A stretch of 64,000 nucleotides of DNA. It comes from Caldilineaceae bacterium (GTDB lineage Bacteria > Chloroflexota > Anaerolineae > Caldilineales > Caldilineaceae). Position numbers and translations under genes: made by a program. Below, in pieces: positions 33,557 through 43,094 of the stretch (position 1 is the first letter of the stretch; the number at the start of each line of letters is the position of its first letter). The DNA lies in contig JAHBVG010000014.1 of NCBI GenBank assembly GCA_019637695.1, positions 35,977-99,976 of the forward strand, written 5' to 3'. The notes beneath the pieces are model-generated. The model searched no databases, was not told the DNA's origin, and saw only the letters and a program-made list of their open reading frames with translations.

Positions 33557-34780
33557 ATGTTACAACACTTTGTCAATTTTCAGCGGCGCAATCCATATCC
33601 ACTTTATTGGATGCTGCGTCGCGTAAAACCTATCGTCAACATTGGTCGCTACGATCTCTGGTTTGCCACGCGCTATGACGACGTTAAGCAGGTACTCTCC
33701 GATTCAGATCACTTCTCATCTGATTTCCGCCGCGCCTTCAACCCCGAAGAGGAACTCGATCCGAGCGAGAAGGTGAGCCTGATTGCCTCAGATCCACCGA
33801 TCCATACCAAACTGCGTGCGCTTGTCAGCCGCGCTTTTACGCCTCGTGCTGTAATGAATCTGGAGCCGCGCATTGAAGCCTTGACGCATGAACTGCTCAA
33901 CAAAGTCAGCCAAACTGGACAGATGGATCTGATCTCTGATCTTGCCTATCCGCTGCCGGTGCGGGTGATTGCTGAGATGCTGGGTATCCCCAGTGAGGAT
34001 CAGGCGCAGTTCAAGATTTGGTCGGATGAAGTCACGCGTTCGGCAGATCAGCTCTTTGTCGAGCCAGATCAGATGGGCCAGGGACCAGAGGCGCGAGATA
34101 TGCCGCCAACGCTGGCGCGAGGGATGGGACCATATTTCCGCCAGATCATAGAGCAGCGCCGCGCCGATCCACAGGATGATCTGATCAGCGGGCTGGTGAA
34201 AGCGGAGATCGACGGCGAGCGACTCAGCGAGTGGGATCTGCTCGACTTTTGCAGCCTGCTCCTCATCGCCGGTAACGTCACCACCACCAACCTGATCGGC
34301 AACGCCGTCCTCACGTTTCTACAACACCCGGCGGATCTGGCCGCTGTCCGCGCCGACCGGTCACTACTCGGCGGCGCCATTGAGGAGGTGCTACGGTTCC
34401 GTTCACCGGTGCAGTTCATGTTCCGCATCTCCACCGCGGAGATCGAACTGGGCGGGCGCAAGTTGCCGCCCAACCAGCGCGTCATCGCGCTGATTGGGTC
34501 CGCCAATCGGGATGAGAGCAAGTTCCCCAATGCCAATCGCTTCGACATCCGGCGCTCTCCTAATCCACACATTGCCTTTGGGCATGGCGTCCACTACTGC
34601 CTGGGCGCGCCGCTGGCCCGGCTCGAAGCCAAAGTGGCGCTCAACGTCATGTTGGATCGGTTGCAGGATTGGCGACGTCTTGGCAGCGGCGCTCTCCCGC
34701 CCACCGACGCTGTGATCCTCAATGGGGTGAAGAGCCTGCCCCTCAGCTTCAAGGCCGAGGGGTACAAGATCGCAGCCTGA
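33557..34780 (+). CDS. Cytochrome P450
   Basis: A 407-residue soluble bacterial P450. The I-helix carries AGNVTTTN (proton-delivery Thr), the K-helix EXXR is E277-R280 in EEVLRFR, and the heme loop FGHGVHYCLGAPLARLE supplies the cysteine ligand C348. It has no membrane anchor, as expected of a class using ferredoxin partners, which are not in the window. ATG at 33557 lies six bases after GAAGGAG; an adjacent in-frame TTG is not needed. Substrate is unknown. It is downstream of a class III aminotransferase and upstream of a dyad-rich repeat. Confidence 0.97.
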   Translation: MLQHFVNFQRRNPYPLYWMLRRVKPIVNIGRYDLWFATRYDDVKQVLSDSDHFSSDFRRAFNPEEELDPSEKVSLIASDPPIHTKLRALVSRAFTPRAVMNLEPRIEALTHELLNKVSQTGQMDLISDLAYPLPVRVIAEMLGIPSEDQAQFKIWSDEVTRSADQLFVEPDQMGQGPEARDMPPTLARGMGPYFRQIIEQRRADPQDDLISGLVKAEIDGERLSEWDLLDFCSLLLIAGNVTTTNLIGNAVLTFLQHPADLAAVRADRSLLGGAIEEVLRFRSPVQFMFRISTAEIELGGRKLPPNQRVIALIGSANRDESKFPNANRFDIRRSPNPHIAFGHGVHYCLGAPLARLEAKVALNVMLDRLQDWRRLGSGALPPTDAVILNGVKSLPLSFKAEGYKIAA

Positions 34781-34784
34781 GCAG

Positions 34785-34860
34785 AGAGATTGAGCGATTA
34801 AGAGATTGGGGATGGTTGCAATACACTCCCAATCTCTCAATCCCTTAATCGCCTAATCTC
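34785..34860. repeat. Heptamer dyad after the P450 gene
   Basis: GAGATTGAGCGATTAAG on the left pairs with a right arm whose complement reads GAGATTAGGCGATTAAG; the right arm is longer by one heptamer. It probably terminates the P450 transcript. Confidence 0.65.
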
Positions 34861-34871
34861 ATCTGTACAGA

Positions 34872-34899
34872 TTCACATCTCCAAAATCCGTGCTATACT
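34872..34899 (+). promoter_or_regulatory. Candidate promoter of the nuclease-like gene
   Basis: TTCACA at 34872 and TATACT at 34894 with a 16-base spacer, 48 bases before the TTG start at 34947. Confidence 0.4.
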
Positions 34900-34946
34900 G
34901 AGAAAGGAAGAGATCGTACAATCCGTATATTCGTTGGAGTTCTGTT

Positions 34947-35324
34947 TTGAGTGAGCAATCTCAAACCCAAACCCCGGTCTTCTCTCACCCGCTAGAGGAA
35001 GAGTTCGCCCGGATTCTCGACTACTATGGCATCCGCTGGGAGTATGAGCCGCACACATTCCCCTTGGAATGGAACGAGTTGGGTCAAGTCGCTGTGGCCT
35101 TTTCGCCGGATTTCTACCTCCCAGATCAGGATCTCTATATTGAGCTGACCACGCTCCGCCCCAAGTTGATCCGCCACAAGAATCGTAAATTGCGGCGCAT
35201 GGCCGAACTCTACCCCAACATCAACGTAAAACTCTTCAACCGCAAAGATCTGCGCGATATGATGGTGAAATATGGCGTTGATCACCACGCGGAGCCGATC
35301 ATGGGTACGGATGCACAGGAGTGA
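34947..35324 (+). CDS. Small PD-(D/E)xK-like protein
   Basis: A 125-residue protein with the short nuclease-like core E-x-E-F ... YGIRWEYEPHTF ... FSPDFYLPDQDLYIELTT. The P-D and E positions of a PD-(D/E)xK core are present (about P54, D55 and E66), while the usual lysine is replaced by threonine. After the core come a basic helix (RHKNRKLRRM) and a strand VKLFNRKDL, as in DUF559-like or Holliday-junction-type nucleases. Activity is therefore uncertain. The start is TTG at 34947 with TGGAG nine bases upstream. The hpt gene follows 63 bases later in the same direction. Confidence 0.6.
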   Translation: MSEQSQTQTPVFSHPLEEEFARILDYYGIRWEYEPHTFPLEWNELGQVAVAFSPDFYLPDQDLYIELTTLRPKLIRHKNRKLRRMAELYPNINVKLFNRKDLRDMMVKYGVDHHAEPIMGTDAQE

Positions 35325-35387
35325 GCAGGTAGCCGTTTGTATTCACCCCATCAGCAAAATCTGTAAACATGGCGAAGGATCAAAAAT

Positions 35388-35954
35388 ATGGAGGATGTCA
35401 CGGAGTTGAGCCAGGCGGTGAGCCGGGTCCTTTACAGTGAGGAGCAGATCCGGGCGAAAGTCCGCGAATTGGGATCTGCCATTTCTATCGACTATGCGGA
35501 CCGCAATCCCCTGCTGGTGGGCGTACTCAAAGGGGTTTTTATCTTTATGAGCGATCTCTTCCGCGCCCTCACCATCCCCGCCGAGGTGGATTTTATGGCC
35601 GTGGCGAGCTACAACCCCGACGCCCGCGCCCATGGCATGGTCCAATTGATCAAAGATCTGGAGACGAACATCGCTGGGCGTCATGTCCTCTTTGTTGAAG
35701 ATATGATCGATACGGGCCTCACCTTGAGCTATCTCCTCAAGAACCTGCGCGCCCGTAACCCCGCCACCCTCGAAATCTGTACCCTCTTCGACAAGAGCCG
35801 CCGTCGTCTCATCAACATTCCAATCAAATACAAAGGTTTCGATCTGCCCGATTATTTCGTCGTCGGTTACGGTCTCGATTATCGCGAGCAGTATCGACAT
35901 TTGCCCTATGTTGGGCTGCTCAAGGCGGAAGTCTTTCAGAAGAATGGGGAATAG
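35388..35954 (+). CDS. hpt: Hypoxanthine phosphoribosyltransferase
   Basis: A purine-salvage enzyme that joins hypoxanthine or guanine to PRPP. The 188 residues match the family: LLVGVLKGVFIFMSDL near residue 45, the PRPP-loop motif VLFVEDMIDTGLTL at about 103-116, and the C-terminal purine-binding segment DYFVVGYGLDYREQYRHLPYVG. ATG at 35388 has GAAGGAT seven bases upstream. The classic tilS-hpt-ftsH arrangement is not present here. A terminator hairpin follows 39 bases after the stop. Confidence 0.97.
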   Translation: MEDVTELSQAVSRVLYSEEQIRAKVRELGSAISIDYADRNPLLVGVLKGVFIFMSDLFRALTIPAEVDFMAVASYNPDARAHGMVQLIKDLETNIAGRHVLFVEDMIDTGLTLSYLLKNLRARNPATLEICTLFDKSRRRLINIPIKYKGFDLPDYFVVGYGLDYREQYRHLPYVGLLKAEVFQKNGE

Positions 35955-35993
35955 CGATTGGGGATTGGTGAAAGGTGACTTGGAATTGGATCA

Positions 35994-36023
35994 AAAAATC
36001 TCACCCAGCCAGGTGAGATTTTT
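35994..36023 (+). terminator. Intrinsic terminator after hpt
   Basis: AAAAATCTCACC and AGGTGAGATTTTT form a near-perfect stem around a short C-rich loop with a T tract. Confidence 0.88.
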
Positions 36024-36029
36024 GTAAAA

Positions 36030-36556
36030 ATAAATGGGGACCCAAGTAACCTTCCGGTCTTTCATCGATTCTTTCAGTCCTGTTTCGTTAATGTCGAGGT
36101 ATAACTTGTGGAGTTATCCTCACTAACGACTATGACTTACTTGATTCCTTTTGCAGACGTTCGATTCTGCATGAGCGAGTTGAGTTTCCTCAGCTTGACT
36201 CTTCAGGTCTCTTACTCTGCGAAAGTACTCCGTCTTTGTTACATTGGCTGCGCTAAGTATCTCAACTCAACGTGTTTCCGTTGTAACTTATACGTCTGCT
36301 TCGATAAAAGCCTTCCAATTTCTCGGGTCTCCCACTACCTTAGAAGTAAACTTTCGTATTACTTACAAAGGTAGGAATATAGTACCACGTTCCCAGATGG
36401 TTGTCAATAGGGTTTTTTTGCCAGTTTGGATGCTATCGGTGAAGATTGTGCAAATCTGTTTGCTGCCGTCGATCCTATTGGAATGGGCAGATCGAGGGTT
36501 ATTAGGTAGAATGGAGAGAACGAGGCAGACAAGATGATGCATGGAATGAGGTACGC
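36030..36556. other. AT-richer gap of about 525 bases with nested dyads, no supported gene
   Basis: No frame here looks coding. Two tidy dyads are visible: GAGG-T-ATAACT with AGTTATCCTC at about 36094-36119, and TGCAGA with TCTGCA at about 36153-36172. GAGTTGAG near 36179 is complementary to CTCAACTC near 36261. Composition is clearly more AT-rich than neighbouring genes. It could be a structured RNA, a decayed gene or acquired DNA. The last 20 bases hold the rnz ribosome site. Confidence 0.35.
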
Positions 36557-37492
36557 GTGTTTGAATTGGTCTTTTTGGGAACATCGGCGTCAGCACCTTC
36601 TGCACAGCGGGGACTCTCCTCTGCGATAGTGATGGCGCAAGAGTACCGCTTTATGATCGACTGCGGCGAAGGGACGCAGCGACAGATCTTGCGTGGAGGG
36701 CTGGGCTTTCGCCGCCTGGACAAGATCCTGCTCACCCACGGCCATTTGGACCATATCTTGGGGTTGGGTGGGTTGGCAAGTACGTTGGGCCGCTGGGAGA
36801 CGCTCGAAGAGTTGAACATCTACGGCGGCGTGCCAGCGATTGCACGGGTCCATGCGTTGATGGAAGTTGTCTTTGGACCGGGGCAGATCCCCAATGTGGG
36901 GGTGAGCCTCAATGTGTTGGAAGAAGGTCTCGTTTTTGAGGGCAAACAGTTTACGGTGACAGCCTTCCCCGTGATCCACCGCGGCGGCGGCTGTTTTGGC
37001 TTTACCTTTGAGGAAGAAACGCGCCGTCCCTTCCTGGCCGAAAAAGCTGAGGCTTTAGGCGTTCCTCATGGACCGGTGCGCCGGGATCTTCTTGCCGGGC
37101 TGGCGGTGGCTCTGCCTGATGGCCGTGTGATCCAGCCAGATGAGGTATTGGGTGAGCCAATGCGCGGGGCCAAACTATGCTTCATCGGGGATGTGGCGCG
37201 CACGGGTCCGCTGCACTCAGTGGTGGCGGATGCTGATCTACTGGCTATCGAAGCTACCTATCTCGACGCGGATCAGGAAATGGCGAAGGCGCACGGTCAC
37301 ATCACCGCCAAAGCTGCGGCCCGGTTAGCCTACAATGCCAACGTCAAGCACCTGGTGCTTCACCATCTCAGCCGTCGCTACCACACTCAGGATGTCCTCG
37401 CCGAGGCGCAGACCATCTTCCCCAATACCACCGTCGCCAATGATTTGGATCACTTCCGGGTGCGCAAGAACAGCCCGGTGGAAAAATTATGA
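36557..37492 (+). CDS. rnz: Ribonuclease Z (tRNA 3'-processing endonuclease)
   Basis: A 311-residue metallo-beta-lactamase-fold nuclease that trims tRNA 3' ends. The start [18 protein letters not shown] and the zinc motif THGHLDH (H61, H63, D65, H66) are diagnostic for RNase Z, followed by the later ligands in FPVIHRG, the aspartate in FIGDVARTG, and [11 protein letters not shown]. The flexible-arm region between about 150 and 190 is present. Start GTG at 36557; GAGG is seven bases upstream. It converges with pheT, and the two stop codons face each other across a 33-bp dyad. Confidence 0.93.
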   Translation: MFELVFLGTSASAPSAQRGLSSAIVMAQEYRFMIDCGEGTQRQILRGGLGFRRLDKILLTHGHLDHILGLGGLASTLGRWETLEELNIYGGVPAIARVHALMEVVFGPGQIPNVGVSLNVLEEGLVFEGKQFTVTAFPVIHRGGGCFGFTFEEETRRPFLAEKAEALGVPHGPVRRDLLAGLAVALPDGRVIQPDEVLGEPMRGAKLCFIGDVARTGPLHSVVADADLLAIEATYLDADQEMAKAHGHITAKAAARLAYNANVKHLVLHHLSRRYHTQDVLAEAQTIFPNTTVANDLDHFRVRKNSPVEKL

Positions 37493-37556
37493 GTGAAGAA
37501 TCAAGAATGGGTAGAGACGATTGTCGCTCTACCCATTCTTGATTCTTCACTCATAA
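37487..37556. terminator. Long dyad between rnz and pheT
   Basis: A stem of about 33 bp with one bulged base and a three-base loop; the left arm starts TTATGAGTGAAGAATC, includes the rnz stop codon, and ends 8 bases before the pheT stop. It has heptamer-like units (GAAGAATC, AAGAATG). It likely blocks read-through from both genes. Confidence 0.8.
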
Positions 37557-37564
37557 TTCATCTC

Positions 37565-40147
37565 TCATCCCCTCAGCGCGCCGCCCGTATCAGCTTCCAC
37601 CCCGGCGATGATCGTCTCGCGCAGATGGTTGATCTCTTTTTCGCCCAGGCCGTGGGTCAGGCTCTGATAGGTGACGCGGAAGGCCAGCGATTTGTGGCCC
37701 ACAGGGATGGCGCTGCCCCGGTAAATGTCGAAGAGTTCCACATCCGCCAGCAGATCGCCGCCGTGGGTTTTGATCGAATCTTGCACCCGGCGCACAGTGA
37801 CATCCTCGGCCACGGCGAAGGCCAGATCCTCGACCACGGGCTGGTAGACGCTGATAGGCGGCAGGGGCTCTACCTGCCAGCCACGGCGGATGAATGGGGT
37901 AACGTGTAATTCGGCCAGCGCCACCCGCCGATCCCCCAGGCCAAAGGCGTCGCGTACACGCGGATGCAATTCGCCGAGGATGCCCAGCCGCTCTTCTCCG
38001 AGCCAGACTTCGGCGCAGCGAGGACCAAACGTCTCGGTATCGGGCTGGGCCACAAAGCGCAGATTTGCTTCGGCGTAGCCCATGCGCCGGACAAGGGTTT
38101 CTATGATGCCCTTGATATCAAAGAAGTCAAAGGGTTCAACGCCGGCTGTGTCTTCGTGGATGTTGGTGGGCCGGCGCGGACCGCTGACAGCGATGCTAAT
38201 GCGCCGATCCTCTTTGGGCAGCAAGCCCTGGCCCTCCTCAGGACGGTAGACCCGCCCGATCTCGAAGAAGGCCAGCCGGTTGCTGAAACGGCTGTTGTAG
38301 ACAAGATTCTCTAGCGCGCTGACCAGCAAGGATCGACGCATCACCCGTCGTTCCACCGAGGGTGGATTCTCTAATTCGACGAATGGCAGTTTGGGCGCAT
38401 TGCCTAGAGCGGCGGCGCGCAGCTTGTCGTGGTTCTCAGGGCTGGTCAACGTGTAATTGAGCGTATCCATCAGCCCACAGCCGATGAGAATGTCACGGAT
38501 CTGCTCCTCGGTTTCGAGGACAAAGTTGCGCCGTTGCGGAGGTAAGGCTGTATCGAGCAGGGTGACGCCGACCTTATCATAGCCAACCATGCGCGCCACT
38601 TCCTCGGTGAGATCGGCGGGCACGGCAATGTCCAGGCGATGCCAGGGCGCTGTCGCCGCCAGGACTGGCTCATCCCCGGCGCGGTGCAGGCCAAAGACGG
38701 CGGTCGCGGAAACATCGGTGGGCAGATCGCTCCGCTCGGTCACGCCGAAATCGAGCCGCTGCAACGAATGCGCGATCTGCGTGCGGTTGATCTCCATACC
38801 CAGTTGACGGCGAACTTCGCTTTCGGTGGTATAGACTGTCACCTCCGGCTGGGGCAGCGGATAGGCGTCCACAATGCCGGGGACAATGCGTCCCCCGGCA
38901 AGCTGGCGCATGAAATCGGCGGCGCGGCGTGCGGCAATATCGTTGAGCGTGGCCGGCACGCCACGGGTGAAGCGATGGCTGGCCTCGCTGTGCAGTTTGA
39001 GCTTCTGGCTGGTGCGCCGGTTGTTGATCCCCTCGAAGGTGGCCGATTCGAGCAGAACATTGCGCGTTCCTTCGTAGACTTCCGTGTCGGCGCCGCCCAT
39101 CACCCCGGCAATGGCAATCGGCCCGGCGGTGTCGGTGATCAGCAGCATGGAATCGTCGAGCGTGCGCTTGACGTGGTCGATGGTGATCATCTCCTCGCCA
39201 GGGGTCGCCGTGCGCACGATGATCTTGGGGATCGCGTGTCCGCTCGTTTTGGCGCGCGCCAGCAGCAGATCATAGTCAAACGCGTGGAGTGGCTGGCCGA
39301 GTTCGAGCATGACATAGTTGGTGATGTCCACAATATTGCTGATGGGGCGCATACCTGCTTTACGCAATCGATCCTGCAACCAGGCTGGGGACGGGCCGAC
39401 CGTCACATCGCGGATGAGGATGGCGGTGTAGCGGGCGCAAACTTCAGGGTTCTCAATGGCGACCTCTACATAATCGGCGGCGCTGTCGTCACCTTCCGGC
39501 TGCCACGCGTCGGCGGGTAGATGGAGCGCGCCGCCGGTCAGCGCTGCCACTTCGCGCGCCACACCGGCCATGCTCAGACAGCGGGCCATGTCGGGGGTCA
39601 ACTCGATTTCCACCATGGTGTCCCCCAAATAGTCGCGCAGCGGCGTTCCGATAGGCGCGTTTTCGGGCAGCAGCATGATCCCTTCGTGTTCCTCGCTCAA
39701 CCCCAACTCGCGCTCCGAGCAGACCATCCCCTCCGAGCGGACGCCGCGGATTTTGGCCGGTTTGAGTTCTTTCTTGGGGCGGGGCGTCTCCTCGCTGTAC
39801 GCATCCACGAGGACGGCGCCGCTGCGGGCAAAGGCCACCTTGAGGATGGGCAGATCGCCCGCATCCACGCTCTGGCCCTTAAATTGGAAGAGATTGGGCG
39901 CGCCGGTCACCACTTGCTGCGGCGCATCGCCGCCGAAGTCTACATCCACAAGGACCAATCGATCGGCATTGGGGTGGGGATGCACGGCGATCACCTGCCC
40001 CACGAGGATGGTCTGCGCGTCCCACCAATCGCCAACCTTCTGTAACGATGCTACCTCTAACCCGGCCAGCGTCAGCCGTTCGGCGAGATCATCCACAGGG
40101 AGGTTGAGATCTACAAGCTCTTTCAACCACGAAATCGGTACAAGCAT
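37565..40147 (-). CDS. pheT: Phenylalanine-tRNA ligase beta subunit
   Basis: The 860-residue large subunit of tetrameric phenylalanyl-tRNA synthetase. The start [17 protein letters not shown] is typical, followed by an EMAP-type tRNA-binding domain (about 40-160, with HPNADRL), the B3/B4 editing domain, a B5 domain with repeated hinge motifs, a catalytic-like core and an anticodon-binding FDX-ACB domain at about 770-860 ([17 protein letters not shown]). ATG at 40147 follows AGAGG by nine bases; the frame upstream is unsupported. pheS is not adjacent, so the usual pheST pair is split in this genome. Confidence 0.97.
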   Translation of the reverse strand: MLVPISWLKELVDLNLPVDDLAERLTLAGLEVASLQKVGDWWDAQTILVGQVIAVHPHPNADRLVLVDVDFGGDAPQQVVTGAPNLFQFKGQSVDAGDLPILKVAFARSGAVLVDAYSEETPRPKKELKPAKIRGVRSEGMVCSERELGLSEEHEGIMLLPENAPIGTPLRDYLGDTMVEIELTPDMARCLSMAGVAREVAALTGGALHLPADAWQPEGDDSAADYVEVAIENPEVCARYTAILIRDVTVGPSPAWLQDRLRKAGMRPISNIVDITNYVMLELGQPLHAFDYDLLLARAKTSGHAIPKIIVRTATPGEEMITIDHVKRTLDDSMLLITDTAGPIAIAGVMGGADTEVYEGTRNVLLESATFEGINNRRTSQKLKLHSEASHRFTRGVPATLNDIAARRAADFMRQLAGGRIVPGIVDAYPLPQPEVTVYTTESEVRRQLGMEINRTQIAHSLQRLDFGVTERSDLPTDVSATAVFGLHRAGDEPVLAATAPWHRLDIAVPADLTEEVARMVGYDKVGVTLLDTALPPQRRNFVLETEEQIRDILIGCGLMDTLNYTLTSPENHDKLRAAALGNAPKLPFVELENPPSVERRVMRRSLLVSALENLVYNSRFSNRLAFFEIGRVYRPEEGQGLLPKEDRRISIAVSGPRRPTNIHEDTAGVEPFDFFDIKGIIETLVRRMGYAEANLRFVAQPDTETFGPRCAEVWLGEERLGILGELHPRVRDAFGLGDRRVALAELHVTPFIRRGWQVEPLPPISVYQPVVEDLAFAVAEDVTVRRVQDSIKTHGGDLLADVELFDIYRGSAIPVGHKSLAFRVTYQSLTHGLGEKEINHLRETIIAGVEADTGGALRG

Positions 40148-40275
40148 GGCTAATTCCTCTATGACGGTTACTCTTGCCCAATAAAAAAGTGGCAAACTGA
40201 TGAAGTCGCAGTTTACCACAGGATGAAAGGCGGACATAGATTAGAGATCGAAGATTGGGGATCGGGATCATTTCC

Positions 40276-40782
40276 TCAACTGTCCAGCGCAGATCTGGCG
40301 TCTTTCAACGTAATCATCAAGATGTGTTCACTGAGTGGAGAAGGGAGAAACCCGGCATGTCGATAGAAAGAAGCTACATTTTCGTGCAGTGCATGGACCA
40401 GAATGGCGCGGATGCCCGCAATCTCCGCGGCCTGTAACGTGCGCAGAACCGCATCTCGAAGTAGAGCCATGCCTATCCCCTTTCCCTGCCATGCCTGATC
40501 GACTGCCAATCTGCCCAGGACCATCACTGGAATCGGGTCGGGCATGTTTCTTCTTACTCTTCCCGGCGCGCTGGCTGCCAGAATTGAACCGTTGCCCAGC
40601 GCGTAATAAGCAATAACCTGATTGCGCATGGCTACAACATAGGTCCGCGATGCGCCAGAGGTCTGATTGGCCAGCGCACGGCGGACCAGCCACTCGTCAA
40701 GCTCCGGTTCGCCTGAGGAAAAAGCGGATAGATCATGGTGGGCAGCCAGCAAGACGGGCGCCGAAAGGAACTCTGTTGTCAC
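40276..40782 (-). CDS. GNAT acetyltransferase toxin (TacT-like)
   Basis: A 168-residue GNAT enzyme of the kind that forms type II toxin-antitoxin pairs with DUF1778 antitoxins; known members acetylate aminoacyl-tRNA and stop translation. The acetyl-CoA loop is Q99-G-K-G-I-G104, preceded by VMVLGRLAVDQAWQ, and the family tyrosine Y140 lies in FYRHAGF. The N-terminus (EPELDEWL) matches TacT/AtaT-type openings. It starts three bases after the antitoxin stop, which is typical of coupled pairs. Confidence 0.9.
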   Translation of the reverse strand: MTTEFLSAPVLLAAHHDLSAFSSGEPELDEWLVRRALANQTSGASRTYVVAMRNQVIAYYALGNGSILAASAPGRVRRNMPDPIPVMVLGRLAVDQAWQGKGIGMALLRDAVLRTLQAAEIAGIRAILVHALHENVASFYRHAGFLPSPLSEHILMITLKDARSALDS

Positions 40783-40785
40783 TGT

Positions 40786-41067
40786 TCAGCCCCAAGGGGC
40801 ATCGGTGGTTAACAACTTACGGAGTTGCACATTCGGGCGCACGGGTGCATCCAACGCGGCAATAAACGCATCCCATTCTTCACCTTCCAGAAAAAAGAGG
40901 CGTTGATCCAACAGTGTCTGTTCAGCTTCTCGCGTTGCTACATCGAGAATAAATTCAGTGCGTGTCTTGCCGACAGTCTGGGCGGCCCGGTCGATCAAAT
41001 CGCGCTGGGCTGGCGCTACCCGCAGGTTGATATTGGTACTCTTCGTTGTATCCCTCTGTGATTGCAT
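40786..41067 (-). CDS. DUF1778 antitoxin (TacA-like)
   Basis: A 93-residue ribbon-helix-helix antitoxin. The N-terminal DNA-binding part TKSTNINLRVAPAQRDLIDRAA is followed by the DUF1778 helix KTRTEFILDVATREAEQTLLD and a C-terminal toxin-neutralising tail. It comes first in the operon, as expected of an autorepressor, and has a consensus promoter just upstream. With the GNAT gene it forms one two-gene unit. Confidence 0.92.
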   Translation of the reverse strand: MQSQRDTTKSTNINLRVAPAQRDLIDRAAQTVGKTRTEFILDVATREAEQTLLDQRLFFLEGEEWDAFIAALDAPVRPNVQLRKLLTTDAPWG

Positions 41068-41098
41068 AGGATGCTCTTCTTGCTAAAGGTTTTTTTGC

Positions 41099-41127
41099 AT
41101 ATTAGCGGATCTTATAGAAGGTGTCAA
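41099..41127 (-). promoter_or_regulatory. Consensus promoter of the toxin-antitoxin pair
   Basis: On the minus strand, TTGACA at 41127-41122 and TAATAT at 41104-41099 with a 17-base spacer. A perfect palindrome TTGTGCGCACAA at 41132-41143 lies next to the -35 box and may be an operator. Confidence 0.8.
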
Positions 41128-41161
41128 TACATTGTGCGCACAAAAAACACCACCTGTACGG

Positions 41162-41194
41162 CCCAGGCGTAGCGATAGTAGGTCAACGCCTGGG
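41162..41194. terminator. Hairpin between the CocE-like gene and the TA promoter
   Basis: CCCAGGCGT pairs perfectly with ACGCCTGGG over a 15-base loop. No T tract on the relevant side. Confidence 0.5.
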
Positions 41195-41215
41195 GGTAGC
41201 TGGAGAGTGGATACC

Positions 41216-42919
41216 TCAGATGAACGGCAACACCAGATGGGAAGGCCGTTCCAGATCATGGAAGACGGCATTAACAGCTACCTGACCTTCGATCTCTGCG
41301 CCGAAGGGGCCGCCTGTGTTGAGGTTGCGATCATAGCGGGGAAAGTCGCTGCTGGTCACGTGGATGCGCAGGCGGTGACCCGGTAAAAATGTCTGTGCTG
41401 TTGCCGTCATGTCGATCTCATAGCGGTAGACTTCGCCCGGCTCCAATAGGGTCGCTTCGCCGGGTGAATGGCGGAATCGCGCCCGCACAATGCCATCACA
41501 GACCCGGATCGAGCGGCCATCCGGCCAGACGTTGCAGAGCCGCACCACCCAGTCGGTATCAGGCGACGAAGAGGATGCGTAGATCACAGCCTTGACGGGT
41601 CCAATCACAACCAACGGCTCTTGCAGAACCTCTGAGGTGTAGGTGAGGATCTGTCCCTCGCGTTCCCGCTGATCGATCTCCACCGTAGGCGAGGAGCCAT
41701 GATGCCCGATGATGGGATCGTCCGGGTCGAAGACAAAAGTATCCGGTTGCTCGCCGGTGCTGGGAGCTTCAAAGGTCAGGTGCCCGTTGTTCAGCGAGGC
41801 GGCTGTCGCGCCTGTTCCCTGGCGCAGATAGACCGGGGTGTAGGTGACATTGGCAGGCGGCCATTGGTCCAGATCCAGCCAGCGGTTTTCGCCCATGAGG
41901 AAAAGGCGCACCCGCGGTTGATCGGGACTGCCCTCGCCTGGCCTCTTCAGCCAGTGGTCGAACCAGCGCAGCGCGATCTCTTTGAAATCGGGAAGGGACT
42001 CAGGGCCGAAATCCAGCGGCGGCGGCGCCATTGGCTCACCGCACCAGCCGTGAGTCCACGGCCCGATGAGCAGTCGCTGTCCATCGCGGCAACGCGCCGT
42101 GCGTCCTTTCTCCACCAGCCCCGTGAAGTGTTCAAGCGTGCCGTTGAGGTAGAGATCGTACCAGCCGGCCACGTGGAGCATGGGCGCATCGATCTCATGC
42201 AGACGGCCTTTTGCATCCGTCTGCGCCCACCACTGCAAATCCGCAGCGCGGGTTAGCTGCTCGAAATGCCAGGGGGCGAGGCCAACAAGTTGGGGGCATT
42301 CTGTGACAGGCAGATGCCAGATCCACGACTCGTGATCGGCGCGTGCGGCTTCCACCCCGGCGCGCACCCGCGCCCTCTGCGCAGGTGCAACCTGGCCCTC
42401 CAGGCAGTTCAGCGCCATCCACAGCGCCCAGGATCGGTGTTCTTCCAATCTATAGATCCCGCCTGGGAAGACAGTCTCTTTGATGTTGCTGCCGTAGAAG
42501 GGCATACAGGCTCTCAGGCTGGGCGGTCGTGTGGGCGCAGTGGTGTACTGGTTGAAAGCCCCATAGGATGTGCCCATCAGCCCTACCTTGCCGTTGGACC
42601 AGGGCTGATGACCAGCCCACTCAACCGTGTCGTAGCCGTCCTGGTTTTCTCCCCAGGCTTCGTCCACTAGCGGAAAGAAATCGCCGCCGGAGCGAGCGGT
42701 CCCGCGCACGTCATTGAAGACAAAGGCATAGCCACGCTGGCTGAAGAAGCGTCCCATTTCAACAAACTCGTCGCCGGCAGGTTCCATGACGAAACGCATG
42801 AGGATCACCGGCCATCTGCCGTCAACATCTGGACGATAGACATCGGCCCGCAACATCGTGCCGTCGCGCATGGGCACAGGCATATTGTGTTTGACGTGGG
42901 TTTGTGTTTGGGCTGGCAT
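41216..42919 (-). CDS. CocE/NonD-family alpha/beta hydrolase (X-Pro dipeptidyl-peptidase class)
   Basis: A 567-residue hydrolase of the S15/CocE type, acting on esters or prolyl peptides. The N-terminal alpha/beta domain has MPMRDGTMLRADVYRP-like opening residues, FNDVRGTARSGGDF and the nucleophile elbow GLMGTSYGAF with S118; a C-terminal jelly-roll domain with LFLMGENRWLDLDQWP and HVTSSDFPRYDRN follows. ATG at 42919 has AAGGAAA eight bases upstream. Substrate is not predictable from sequence. It stands alone with heptamer repeats upstream. Confidence 0.93.
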   Translation of the reverse strand: MPAQTQTHVKHNMPVPMRDGTMLRADVYRPDVDGRWPVILMRFVMEPAGDEFVEMGRFFSQRGYAFVFNDVRGTARSGGDFFPLVDEAWGENQDGYDTVEWAGHQPWSNGKVGLMGTSYGAFNQYTTAPTRPPSLRACMPFYGSNIKETVFPGGIYRLEEHRSWALWMALNCLEGQVAPAQRARVRAGVEAARADHESWIWHLPVTECPQLVGLAPWHFEQLTRAADLQWWAQTDAKGRLHEIDAPMLHVAGWYDLYLNGTLEHFTGLVEKGRTARCRDGQRLLIGPWTHGWCGEPMAPPPLDFGPESLPDFKEIALRWFDHWLKRPGEGSPDQPRVRLFLMGENRWLDLDQWPPANVTYTPVYLRQGTGATAASLNNGHLTFEAPSTGEQPDTFVFDPDDPIIGHHGSSPTVEIDQREREGQILTYTSEVLQEPLVVIGPVKAVIYASSSSPDTDWVVRLCNVWPDGRSIRVCDGIVRARFRHSPGEATLLEPGEVYRYEIDMTATAQTFLPGHRLRIHVTSSDFPRYDRNLNTGGPFGAEIEGQVAVNAVFHDLERPSHLVLPFI

Positions 42920-42965
42920 TCGAATTTCCTTATGGTGCGTGAAGTAGGGGCACGGGTGCAATGAA

Positions 42966-43048
42966 TGGTACATAATGAGTAAGGAGTAAGGAGTAAGGAG
43001 TAAATGATTGATCGTCTACTCTGATTACTCATTACTCCTTACTCATTC
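42966..43048. repeat. GAGTAAG heptamer dyad
   Basis: Four tandem copies of a GAGTAAG-type heptamer near 42975 are complementary to ACTCATTACTCCTTACTC near 43025-43045, forming a stem between the CocE-like and lipoprotein genes. Confidence 0.7.
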
Positions 43049-43094
43049 CATTTGACCCAATTGCCTGCTGATTTACGCCGTTTTGTATTGCGCA

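Noticed and set aside
36153..36172. tRNA-like T-arm (GTTCGATTC)
   Set aside because: The stem pairs with an eight-base loop and no acceptor, D or anticodon arm is present.
36108..36374. Plus-strand frame of 88 codons and an overlapping one at 36244
   Set aside because: Composition is unlike neighbouring genes, there is no ribosome site, and the frames cross the dyads of the gap.
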